Shown: piece after piece, positions 26,950 through 34,463 of the stretch
Layout: the number at the start of each line of letters is the position of its first letter
How positions within the stretch are numbered: position 1 is the stretch's first letter
Assembly (NCBI RefSeq): GCF_963667685.1
Contig: NZ_OY763932.1
Location: 310,001-374,000, forward strand
Reading direction: 5' to 3'
Length of the DNA stretch: 64,000 bases
Source of the DNA: Maridesulfovibrio sp.
Lineage (GTDB): Bacteria; Desulfobacterota; Desulfovibrionia; Desulfovibrionales; Desulfovibrionaceae
Made by a program: the position numbers and the translations under genes
Notes under the pieces: generated by a model
What the model saw: the letters and a program-made list of their open reading frames with translations, nothing else
The model's database searches: none
Told to the model about the DNA's origin: nothing

Positions 26950-27696
26950 TTGAGCAAAAAAATTCATACCGACCACACCCGTGGATACCGCGAAAACATA
27001 GCACTTTCTGAAAACGAGAAATCATTTCAGGTTATTGTCGAGCAGACAGATTTATTCATTGTAGCTGAAAAAGATTTAAGTGAGCTGACACTTGATGCAG
27101 TGCACGAAGTCCGCGGAATTCTACAGGCTCACTTTGTACTCAATCCTGCCTTCGCTACCAGTCTCGTGCCTGTTCCCGTTCCAGATGATGTTCATCCGGT
27201 CATAAAAGCCATGGCTGACGGCGCACAGGCTTGCGGAGTCGGGCCGATGGCAGCCGTAGCCGGGGCTGTAGCCCAGTTTGTTGCCGAAACATTACTGCCA
27301 TATTCATCTAATGTAATAGTTGAGAACGGCGGTGATATCTATATGCACTCCACCCGTTCCCGGAGGATCGGTCTGCTGTCCGAACCCGGCTCAGGCACAA
27401 GAATCGGCCTTGCCGTTGAAGCCGGAGAATTTCCACTTTCCATATGTTCTTCCTCGGGAACAATAGGACACTCACTAAGCCTGGGAAGCGGAGATCTGGT
27501 GACGGTGCGTGCCAAAGACGGACGCTTCGCCGATGCAGCAGCAACAGCCCTCGCCAACCTGCTGAAATCCCCAGCTGATGTTCCTGTGGTAATTGAAAAA
27601 GCCCGTGAGTTAACAAAGCACGGGCTAGAAGGAGTCTTTGTGCAGTACGACTCCAAAATAGGAGCATGGGGCAAGCTGGAGCTGATTGCCCTCTAA
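26950..27696 (+). CDS. UPF0280 family protein (ApbE-related)
   Basis: A 248-residue member of UPF0280 (COG2122), distantly related to the ApbE flavin transferase fold. It shows GACGVGPMAAVAGAVAQ-type glycine-rich sequence near the middle (here ACGVGPMAAVAGAVAQFV), IVENGGDIYM and SICSSSGTIGHS, all conserved in the family. Function is not established. The only plausible start is TTG at 26950; no clear ribosome-binding site precedes it and no in-frame ATG exists before the conserved core. It converges on the lipoprotein gene with only 6 bases between stops. Confidence 0.82.
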   Translation: MSKKIHTDHTRGYRENIALSENEKSFQVIVEQTDLFIVAEKDLSELTLDAVHEVRGILQAHFVLNPAFATSLVPVPVPDDVHPVIKAMADGAQACGVGPMAAVAGAVAQFVAETLLPYSSNVIVENGGDIYMHSTRSRRIGLLSEPGSGTRIGLAVEAGEFPLSICSSSGTIGHSLSLGSGDLVTVRAKDGRFADAAATALANLLKSPADVPVVIEKARELTKHGLEGVFVQYDSKIGAWGKLELIAL

Positions 27697-27702
27697 ACAC
27701 AA

Positions 27703-28194
27703 CTACTGACTGACAGCTCTCTCAATTGCCATAAACGGCGGACTATTGTTGTCATCCCGGCTTTTGTATAGAGCCATGCGGTAACCGAAAGAGATGAAAA
27801 GAGGACCGGAATCAAGTTGATCCGGCTTCAGTTCAAAATCAAACGGAATTCCTTTGCCTTCCTCCAACTTTTGCGGAGAGAAGACTTGAAGTCCCTGCGC
27901 CAGAACTTCACCGTCCATATCACTTAAGTAACCTTGAATCCAGAGTTCACCTATCCATTCGGCCCACATAGGAACACTGTTCTTTTTTACATAAGCCATA
28001 CCACGCACCCCGAAACTGTCTTTGCGGGGTACAATTTCATAATCGAAATTAACAAACTCCATCGCCATAGCTCGTGGAGCTTCCAATTTCCATGACTGGC
28101 GTTCCAGATGCGAGACCCCAAGATGGGCGCAGCCGGCCGCAAAAAGCAGTGAACACGCCAGAAACGCGTATTTTACAGACTTTAAAAGCTTCAT
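27703..28194 (-). CDS. Hypothetical lipoprotein, 163 residues
   Basis: A predicted lipoprotein: a signal peptide with lipobox FAAGC, the acylated cysteine near residue 22. The mature part has regular beta-strand patterns (VNFDYEIVPR, WIGELWIQGYLSDMDGEVLA, FDFELKP), suggesting a small beta-sandwich. I know no function. Start ATG 28194 has GGAG upstream; the frame to 28209 is longer without a better site. It lies 23 bases downstream of the thiamine-binding-type gene on the same strand. Confidence 0.72.
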   Translation of the reverse strand: MKLLKSVKYAFLACSLLFAAGCAHLGVSHLERQSWKLEAPRAMAMEFVNFDYEIVPRKDSFGVRGMAYVKKNSVPMWAEWIGELWIQGYLSDMDGEVLAQGLQVFSPQKLEEGKGIPFDFELKPDQLDSGPLFISFGYRMALYKSRDDNNSPPFMAIERAVSQ

Positions 28195-28217
28195 CAAAAT
28201 CTCCACCAAAACCAGAT

Positions 28218-28511
28218 CTATAATTTCGATTCCACGGACTTAATCTTACCATGCAACCTGTCAACCGCACCTTTACGGCAGTCAGCTTTCATCACCATAT
28301 AAATCCGTTCGCAATCAGCCTCTAAAGCTTTATAGCACTGAGTTACCAGCGCCATAACTTCATCCCACTCCCCTTCTATGCTCGTTCCCATGGGACCAAG
28401 CTGACAGGAAAGTCCGCACTCGCGGATAATCTTTACAACCCTCGCTACGTAGGGACTAACGCTTTCACCTTTATCAGTGGGGAAAATAGTCAATTCGACA
28501 AGTACACTCAT
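28218..28511 (-). CDS. Thiamine-binding family protein (MTH1187/YkoF-like)
   Basis: A 97-residue protein of the DUF77/MTH1187 family: VLVELTIFPTDKGESVSPYV at the start, LGPMGTSIEGEWDEVMALV in the middle. The fold is ferredoxin-like and tetrameric, and some members bind thiamine. Start ATG 28511 follows GGAGA; the longer frame to 28538 is not supported. It may be co-transcribed with the lipoprotein downstream. Confidence 0.85.
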   Translation of the reverse strand: MSVLVELTIFPTDKGESVSPYVARVVKIIRECGLSCQLGPMGTSIEGEWDEVMALVTQCYKALEADCERIYMVMKADCRKGAVDRLHGKIKSVESKL

Positions 28512-28622
28512 TGTCTGCTTCTCCATACACGTTGACACTGCTTGTCAACTCATTATAAGTTCGTCCACCCGAATAATGACACTCAAATTACCCAACATAA
28601 GTTTTACAAGGAGTAAACTCAC

Positions 28623-29546
28623 ATGGGTGAATATTATATGCCTGCGGAGAACGAAGGCAAATTTCAACAATTGATAACCTGGATCAAGGACAAAAAACGT
28701 CCACGACCTTCATTTCCGCGCGCCATTCAGATACAAACTACAAGCTACTGTAATGCCATGTGTTTGTTCTGTGGCTGGAAACACACTCATAATACACAGC
28801 CTCAGGGCCATATGGAAGATGATCTTTTCAAAAAAATTATTGATGAGACCAGCAGACATTTCATAGGCCGCGTCAGCCCATACTTAATGAATGAGCCGCT
28901 CATGGATAAGAAACTTCCCGAGCGCATCGCTTACATAGAAAAAAACAAGCGCCCTTTCACCCGCACAAAGATCAACACCAACGGCGCCCTGCTCACTGAA
29001 GACATGAGCGAAAGACTTATTGATTCCGGCCTGCGCCACCTTTGGGTTTCAGTACAGGGATACTCTGAAGAGACCTATACAAAATCCATGGGCATTAAGA
29101 AATTCAATATTCTTGATAATATCGACAGATTTCTTGATATCAGGGACAAAAAAGGAGCCAAGCGCCCCAAGGTTGCCATAACCACCCTTGATACCACCAT
29201 CGTCCATGATGAACTTGAGTATGCTAAAAAACACTGGGCCAAACGTGATGTCACTTTCAAAACCCACCAGCTGGACAACCGCGCCGGGGATGACATCAGC
29301 AGTCTTAGCGCCTCCAAAGCCAGGCTTAAACGAGACTGTGACCTGTTCCTCAAACAGGCTTATGTGCTTTTTAACGGTGACGTTATTCTCTGCTGCCACG
29401 ACTGGCGCAGAACTGTAGTCCTCGGTAATCTTTATAAAAATACCCTTGAAGAGATCTGGAACTCAGAGCACTTCATATCGCTGATCCGCCAGTACTACTC
29501 CGGTGATTTCACGAATCTGAAAATTTGCAAGACCTGCACAGGTTAA
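28623..29546 (+). CDS. Radical SAM protein with SPASM-type C-terminus
   Basis: A 307-residue radical SAM enzyme. The [4Fe-4S]/SAM motif is CNAMCLFC (CxxxCxxC) near residue 42, and the C-terminus has the SPASM-like pattern FNGDVILCCHDW, VLGNLYKNTLEEIW and a final CKTC. Such proteins often modify peptides or act in cofactor or cell-envelope maturation; the substrate is unknown and no precursor peptide is apparent next to it. AAGGAG precedes the ATG at 28623. Confidence 0.87.
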   Translation: MGEYYMPAENEGKFQQLITWIKDKKRPRPSFPRAIQIQTTSYCNAMCLFCGWKHTHNTQPQGHMEDDLFKKIIDETSRHFIGRVSPYLMNEPLMDKKLPERIAYIEKNKRPFTRTKINTNGALLTEDMSERLIDSGLRHLWVSVQGYSEETYTKSMGIKKFNILDNIDRFLDIRDKKGAKRPKVAITTLDTTIVHDELEYAKKHWAKRDVTFKTHQLDNRAGDDISSLSASKARLKRDCDLFLKQAYVLFNGDVILCCHDWRRTVVLGNLYKNTLEEIWNSEHFISLIRQYYSGDFTNLKICKTCTG

Positions 29547-29548
29547 TA

Positions 29549-29586
29549 AAAAGGGGTGGATGCTCAAGCATCCACCCCTTTTAAAT
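29549..29586. terminator. Bidirectional terminator between the radical SAM gene and aroC
   Basis: A perfect stem of 13 base pairs (AAGGGGTGGATGC with its complement), flanked by A-run and T-run, between convergent genes that end at 29546 and 29588. Confidence 0.9.
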
Positions 29587-29587
29587 T

Positions 29588-30640
29588 TTATCCCATTCGA
29601 CGTTGCAATAATATAAAATCGGCCACAGTGAGCATGGCCATGGACTTAAGTACCGGAACAATTCTCGGTATGGCACAGATATCATGCCTGCCCCCGATTT
29701 TAATTTCTGTGCTTTTACCATCCCGGTCAACAGTCTGCTGCGGCTTGCTGATGGAGGGAATGGGTTTAACATAAGCACGCACCACTATATCCTGACCGCT
29801 GGATATACCGCCTAGAATACCACCGGCGTTATTACTGCGAAAACCGTCCTCATCCATAAAATCATTGTTCTCGCTACCTAGCGCATCAGCCGCAGCACAA
29901 CCTGAGCCAATCTCCACACCCTTCACCGCTCCAACGGACATGAGGGCGTAAGCAAGACGTGCGTCAATCTTATCAAAAACAGGCTCTCCAAGTCCGGCAG
30001 GAATACCTTTAAGACGGACTTCAACCACGCCCCCGAGGGTGTCTCCTTGGGAACGGACTTCCATGACCCGCTTTTCCCAGCTGGGAATGATATCCGGATC
30101 AGCTGAAAAGAACGGCAGTTCATGTGCTCCTTCCGGATCTTTAACTTCACCATCAATTCCGCCTATACGAATAGTATAGGCCTGACAGTTGATACCCTGC
30201 TGACGCAAAAATTCCTGTGCAACAGCACCACCGGCAACGCGGGAAACTGTTTCCCGGCCGGAGGAACGGCCCCCGCCACGGTAATCCCGGAAACCGTATT
30301 TTGCATCGAAGGTCAAATCAGCATGACCGGGTCGGAAAACATTCATGATTTTAGAGTAATCACGGGAACGCTGGTCTGTATTTTCAATGTGAAAACCAAT
30401 AGATGTCCCCGTAGTACGGCCTTCAAATACTCCTGAAAGAATCTTGACCCGGTCGGCCTCTTTGCGGGCTGTTGAGGCTATGCCTTGTCCGGGCTTGCGG
30501 CGGTCCAGTTCAAGCTGGATAACTTCTTCACTGAGTTGGATTCCTGCGGGACAGCCATCAATAACACCGCCCAATCCGGGACCATGGGATTCTCCGTAAG
30601 TGGTAATCTTAAAAATATGACCGAAGGTGTTGCCGCTCAT
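29588..30640 (-). CDS. aroC: Chorismate synthase
   Basis: The last enzyme of the shikimate pathway, making chorismate from EPSP with reduced FMN. The 350-residue protein shows the three family signatures: GESHGPGLGGVIDGCPAG at the N-terminus, DLTFDAKYGFRDYRGGGRSS in the middle (RxxGRxSxRET), and GGISSGQDIVVRAY near the C-terminus. The gene starts one base after the stop of the shikimate kinase gene, so both steps of the pathway are coupled. Confidence 0.97.
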   Translation of the reverse strand: MSGNTFGHIFKITTYGESHGPGLGGVIDGCPAGIQLSEEVIQLELDRRKPGQGIASTARKEADRVKILSGVFEGRTTGTSIGFHIENTDQRSRDYSKIMNVFRPGHADLTFDAKYGFRDYRGGGRSSGRETVSRVAGGAVAQEFLRQQGINCQAYTIRIGGIDGEVKDPEGAHELPFFSADPDIIPSWEKRVMEVRSQGDTLGGVVEVRLKGIPAGLGEPVFDKIDARLAYALMSVGAVKGVEIGSGCAAADALGSENNDFMDEDGFRSNNAGGILGGISSGQDIVVRAYVKPIPSISKPQQTVDRDGKSTEIKIGGRHDICAIPRIVPVLKSMAMLTVADFILLQRRMG

Positions 30641-30641
30641 T

Positions 30642-31172
30642 TTATTTATCTCCCTTACTAAAGGATTGGTAACTTTCTAAAATTTGGTTACATACATGTT
30701 CAATTGTCCCGGCCCCATCCGCAATAAAAGATGCACTGCCGTCATAAAGAGATTCCCGTTCATCAAGAACTTCACGGATCTCATCAACAATAGACTTTCC
30801 GGTAAGCGACGGACGCTGATCATGATTAGGGTCAAGCTGAAGGCGGCCGGCAAGTATCTCTACGTCTGTTTTTATATACACTGTAAAATTTTTTCTGAGC
30901 ACTATCCTGTTTTCTTCCCGGACAACAATACCGCCCCCACAGGAAATAACTGCACCCGTATTTCTGGATAGTTCTGCGAGCACTTCTACTTCCAGATCAC
31001 GAAATGCATCCCAGCCGTTCTGCTGTACATATTCAGATATTTCACATCCGGCCTTCTCCACCAGCACTTTATCAGTATCAAAAAAATCCAGCTTCAAATT
31101 ATCGGCAAGACACTCGCCTACCGTGGTCTTTCCACAGGCTCTTGGCCCGATCAGGTAAATATTTGATGGCAT
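30642..31172 (-). CDS. aroK: Shikimate kinase
   Basis: A 176-residue P-loop kinase phosphorylating shikimate at the 3-hydroxyl. Visible are the Walker A GPRACGKTT (residues 9-17), the DTDKVLVE shikimate-binding aspartate region, the FRDLEVEVL motif and CGGGIV. The long frame continues to 31385, but only ATG 31172 has a ribosome-binding site (GGGGAT) and fits the family length; the upstream part has no kinase-like sequence. It could equally be named aroL. Coupled to aroC with one base between. Confidence 0.93.
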   Translation of the reverse strand: MPSNIYLIGPRACGKTTVGECLADNLKLDFFDTDKVLVEKAGCEISEYVQQNGWDAFRDLEVEVLAELSRNTGAVISCGGGIVVREENRIVLRKNFTVYIKTDVEILAGRLQLDPNHDQRPSLTGKSIVDEIREVLDERESLYDGSASFIADGAGTIEHVCNQILESYQSFSKGDK

Positions 31173-31393
31173 AATATCCCCGCTAATAAATATGATTAAC
31201 TGGAAACAATAGATACAATGAGACAACGTAATATCTACTGTCAGGATTGGAACGTACCGGAAAATTGTAATTGAAAAAAAGATCACAGGCAGGACTGTGA
31301 GAAATCGGACTGAAATGCATTCAGCGGATTTTGTAATTAACCGGAAACAGGGGCGGCTTGTCAAGAGTGGAATATTCTTCCACATTCAATTAA

Positions 31394-31423
31394 CAAGGGA
31401 TACGCGTTGATGCGTACCCCTTG
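31394..31423 (-). terminator. Hairpin after the selenocysteine rhodanese frame
   Basis: A 12-base-pair stem with one mismatch (CAAGGGATACGC with GCGTACCCCTTG) immediately after the downstream TGA at 31426-31428. On the minus strand it is followed by TTAATTG, a weak T-run. Its position supports 31426 rather than 31552 as the true end of the gene. Confidence 0.6.
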
Positions 31424-31425
31424 CA

Positions 31426-31842
31426 TCACTTTCCTTCAACCGGAAAGCCTAGGCGGTGCCAAAGATGCCATCCGCCAAGAAGTGCATTAACATTCTTGAA
31501 TCCCAACTTCTGCAACTTTCGCCCCACACGGGAGCTGGTATATTCGCTGGGTCAAGCGCAATAAATAATAAGCTCTGTATCTTTAGGAATACCAGCTGAC
31601 CATTGCTCTTCCTTTCCGGGCTTACCACGAATGGCGGACTTTATCTTCAGCTCACTGCCACGCCAGTCTGAACCAGTGCGGGAGTCAACGACAACAACTC
31701 CATCCATGCCAAGCTTACGCTCAAGATACTCGCAGGAGACCCGCGGAACATCTGCGGATTCCCCCGAGACAGGAAGGACAATGAAGCTTGCCGCTGTCGC
31801 TATGGCCGCAGCAACAAGGAGTAATAAAATACGCTTACTCAT
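31426..31842 (-). CDS. Secreted rhodanese-like protein with in-frame TGA (predicted selenoprotein)
   Basis: A single-domain rhodanese of 138 residues if the TGA at 31552-31554 is read as selenocysteine (residue 97). Before the TGA: a signal peptide or membrane anchor (about residues 1-28), the CEYLERKL start and VVVDSRTGSDW. The active loop reads YC-A-Sec-PSEYTSSR. After the TGA, the same frame continues as perfect rhodanese sequence (VGRKLQKLGF, ALLGGWHLW, LGFPVE) to TGA 31426. Homologues carry cysteine at this position (YCxCPNE loop), the classic exchange seen in selenoproteins. A hairpin fits the bacterial SECIS rules. GGAGG precedes tandem ATGs; the second (31842) has better spacing. Reading the first TGA as a stop would delete the core and lose the C-terminal half. 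Confidence 0.82.
31521..31535 (-). promoter_or_regulatory. Candidate bacterial SECIS hairpin
   Basis: Downstream of the TGA (minus strand) a 5-base-pair stem GCTCC / GGGGC (one G-U pair) encloses a 5-base loop CGTGT with G at its second position. The loop starts 21 bases after the TGA. Short stem, loop size, early G and distance agree with the published bSECIS consensus rules as I know them. No structure program was run. Confidence 0.55.
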
Positions 31843-31947
31843 CATTACCTCCCGGAATTTAACTGAATATAATTACATCTTAAACACGAATGCTTAAATC
31901 AATAATATCAGATCAAAACAGTAGGACAAGCAAAAAAAGTAAAACGA

Positions 31948-33294
31948 TTAATTATAACTAACTATGTTCAATTCTTCATCTTCGGGATCATCATGAACAG
32001 GATCACTCACGCCATCCAGAGAATTTACGGATTCTCCATCTCCAAGCTCAACATCAGTTTCAGCATCAAGCTCTTCAAGGGGAGGATAATTGCAATATTC
32101 CTTCATGGTGAAACCAAGGGCAATACCGGCAACTGCCATACAGCCAACGGTGTAGAGAAAATAGTTCAGGAATTGAATATGCAGACAACAAAAGACAGCA
32201 GCGATGACATGCAACGACAACGTTAGAATACGGGGCAGATAGAATTTACGAGCCCTGCGTAAAGCAATGATTCCGAGTAGATCGATAAGGGCGTAGGAGC
32301 CGAACCAGAAACAAAGACCGGCAGCAATAAGTGATTCCAGCTCTTCCTTTCCGGCCCAGCCGTTGGCCAAAAGTATAGCGATGATGGAACCGAGAAATAA
32401 AGCAGCTCCGCCTGCGGCATATTTGCTATAGCTGTCCGCAACCGCTCCGCGTACCCGGTATCCGAAAAGTTGAAACAAGCCGAATACAGCGGCAAACGTA
32501 GCAAAAATAACAGTTCCGCCCATAAGCATGCGGCCTTTCCCTTCAAGTACATGTCCTGCCACTTTCAGGTGCGGGACTGTGGACTCTAACAATGATTCGG
32601 GAGTCTCAACCAGAAGAGCAGCCCAGCTGAACATCACAAATGCGGCAAGGATAAGGAAAATAGCCGGATAAGCCCGGGAACTTTTGTTTTTGAATACGAG
32701 CGGCAGATCAAAGCCGACAAAAGCCAGTACAGCCAGAAAAACAAGCTGCATCCAGGACATGGGACCGCTTCCTAAAAGGGATGCAGGTACCAACGGATGA
32801 AAAACTTCCGGGATAGTTGTGGGATAGCCCATGCCACCGGTGACAGGCTGGTTAACCATTATTGCCACATACACAAAAAAAACAAATGCCAGAGTCAAAG
32901 CTCCGCCAAATAAATCCCCGGCGTATTTATCCGACAAAAAACAGGCCCAGACAGCTAAGGCCAGAATGGTAAATGATGCTGCCATGTTCGGGTAAGAGCT
33001 GATGAAAATTTCATTAAGGGCATACCCTGCGATTCCCAACCATGAGACGGCTAAAACTGTCAGCGAGAAAAAACGGGCCACATCCAGAAAACCGAAAGCC
33101 ACTTTATCAACAGGGGTCGCCCGCAACTCTCCAGAAGACAGCTTATCCATACTGCGGGCAGTGCAAACCGAGACAAGTGCACCAAGGACCAGCAGCACTA
33201 TAAAAGCTGCTCCCCCCAGACCGGCTCCGTGCCCGACTGCTTCCAGCCCCCCCGGGGACAACATTACTGCAAGTGATGTAAATATTCCGCTCAT
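31948..33294 (-). CDS. APC-type amino acid permease-like membrane protein
   Basis: A 448-residue polytopic protein with about 11-12 predicted membrane segments. The N-terminus resembles the first helices of APC transporters (LSPGGLEAVGHGAGLGGAAF), and a later segment (MQLVFLAVLAFVGFDLPLVFKNK) resembles helix 6 of the family. The C-terminal 50 residues are strongly acidic and likely cytoplasmic. The substrate is unknown. It is upstream of the rhodanese gene on the same strand with about 100 bases between, so co-transcription is possible. Confidence 0.72.
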   Translation of the reverse strand: MSGIFTSLAVMLSPGGLEAVGHGAGLGGAAFIVLLVLGALVSVCTARSMDKLSSGELRATPVDKVAFGFLDVARFFSLTVLAVSWLGIAGYALNEIFISSYPNMAASFTILALAVWACFLSDKYAGDLFGGALTLAFVFFVYVAIMVNQPVTGGMGYPTTIPEVFHPLVPASLLGSGPMSWMQLVFLAVLAFVGFDLPLVFKNKSSRAYPAIFLILAAFVMFSWAALLVETPESLLESTVPHLKVAGHVLEGKGRMLMGGTVIFATFAAVFGLFQLFGYRVRGAVADSYSKYAAGGAALFLGSIIAILLANGWAGKEELESLIAAGLCFWFGSYALIDLLGIIALRRARKFYLPRILTLSLHVIAAVFCCLHIQFLNYFLYTVGCMAVAGIALGFTMKEYCNYPPLEELDAETDVELGDGESVNSLDGVSDPVHDDPEDEELNIVSYN

Positions 33295-33360
33295 TTTTCC
33301 CTCCGGTATATGTAGAAAGCTATCAGCCTATAGTAGCAATAAACAAATACTGCCTTAAAA

Positions 33361-33399
33361 AAACAAACTTCCTGCCCGCCCAAAAGCGCACAGGAAGAT
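33361..33399 (-). terminator. Terminator after the STAS-domain gene
   Basis: Stem CTTCCTG / CAGGAAG. On the minus strand it is followed by TTTGTTTTTTT. Confidence 0.75.
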
Positions 33400-33449
33400 G
33401 TTCTATCATAGAAACAGGCCGTCATTATGGCCTGATTGTTCATAAATGT

Positions 33450-33788
33450 CTAGAATGCGGACTGACACTCATCCACAGTGCTGTATATAGGCAGAAAAGA
33501 TACGAACCCGGAAAGGTCGAAGACTTCCCTGATGTAGTCTTTCAGCTCACAGAGAACAAGTTTTCCATCTCCGCCTTTAAGCTCTCTGGCAGCTTTAAGC
33601 AGAACTCGAAGTCCGGCGCTGGAAATGTATTCAAGGTTTTCGAAATCCAAAATAATTTTGCTTTCTCCTCCCTGAATAGAATTTAACAACCTTTCTTCAA
33701 AATCATTTGATGTATTGGAATCAAGACGTCCCTTCAGCTGAAAAGTAATAATCCCGTCAATTTTCATTTCACCGACTTCAAGCCCCAT
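33450..33788 (-). CDS. STAS-domain anti-anti-sigma factor (RsbV/SpoIIAA-like)
   Basis: A 112-residue STAS protein. The phosphorylatable serine is in the conserved SSAGLRVLL segment, preceded by ILDFENLEYI. In RsbV-type switches the unphosphorylated form binds the kinase/anti-sigma factor and frees the sigma factor. Start ATG 33788 has GGAGGA; the frame to 33833 is not needed. It is directly followed upstream by the kinase-type partner on the same strand (gap about 100 bases). Confidence 0.88.
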   Translation of the reverse strand: MGLEVGEMKIDGIITFQLKGRLDSNTSNDFEERLLNSIQGGESKIILDFENLEYISSAGLRVLLKAARELKGGDGKLVLCELKDYIREVFDLSGFVSFLPIYSTVDECQSAF

Positions 33789-33887
33789 CTTTTCCTCCGT
33801 TTTGTCGCCATAGGGCGGCATTGCACTATTCACCGTTAATATAAAAATTTATCCAGCGGACTGGTTTTCTGTGAAGTACACATATAA

Positions 33888-34337
33888 TTACTGAATATTC
33901 TTGGTCAACTTCAATTTATTCTTACCGTCTTCCCAAGCATATTCAATGCTATCCATCATCTTGCGCATAAAATGGATGCCTAGCCCCCCAATTTTACGTT
34001 CTTCACAATTACACTCAACATCCGGTTCAGGAGCCTCAAGGGGATTGAATTTGTGACCGTCGTCCTCGATCCAGAGAGTAAGCAGACCGTCTTTCAACTT
34101 GAGGAGAATCTCGAAATTATGACTGCCAGACCGGCAGCCATAGCTAACGAGGTTTGTGAAGAGCTCATCCAGGACAAGATTTAGTTCAAAGACGGCTTTA
34201 TCGGATATACCGTTATCATTACCAAAATTTTCGATATTTTCGGCAAGAATACTAAGTTCTGATATATCTGATTTCAGCGAGAAAGAAGAAGTGACACCGC
34301 TTTCGGTCTGCGGCTCCATTTTATTTTCCAAAGCCAT
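33888..34337 (-). CDS. ATP-binding anti-sigma factor / serine kinase (RsbW-like)
   Basis: A 149-residue protein of the RsbW/SpoIIAB type with a GHKL ATPase fold: N-box LVLDELFTNLVSYG, ATP-binding DDGHKFNP, and GGLGIHFMRKMMD. It likely phosphorylates the STAS protein encoded just downstream and holds a target (sigma factor or enzyme). The ATG at 34337 and another at 34319 are both possible starts. No dedicated RsbU phosphatase or sigma gene is in the window. Confidence 0.85.
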   Translation of the reverse strand: MALENKMEPQTESGVTSSFSLKSDISELSILAENIENFGNDNGISDKAVFELNLVLDELFTNLVSYGCRSGSHNFEILLKLKDGLLTLWIEDDGHKFNPLEAPEPDVECNCEERKIGGLGIHFMRKMMDSIEYAWEDGKNKLKLTKNIQ

Positions 34338-34463
34338 ATCCCCAATTTTCTCATTATGAACAGAAAATACTATCTACCACACTCAAGTTAAAAAACCCTT
34401 GTCGCTGCGTCAACAAAAAGGTAATAAATTTTTGTTAGATACCCATACCAACAGGAGTACTTA

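Noticed and set aside
30642-31385. Shikimate kinase extended by 71 residues at the N-terminus
   Set aside because: The extension is hydrophobic, unlike any kinase, and lacks a ribosome-binding site; ATG 31172 fits the family.
31552-31842. Rhodanese as a pseudogene truncated by a stop codon
   Set aside because: The sequence after the TGA keeps full rhodanese conservation and no other damage, and the TGA sits exactly at a cysteine position of homologues; recoding is the better explanation.
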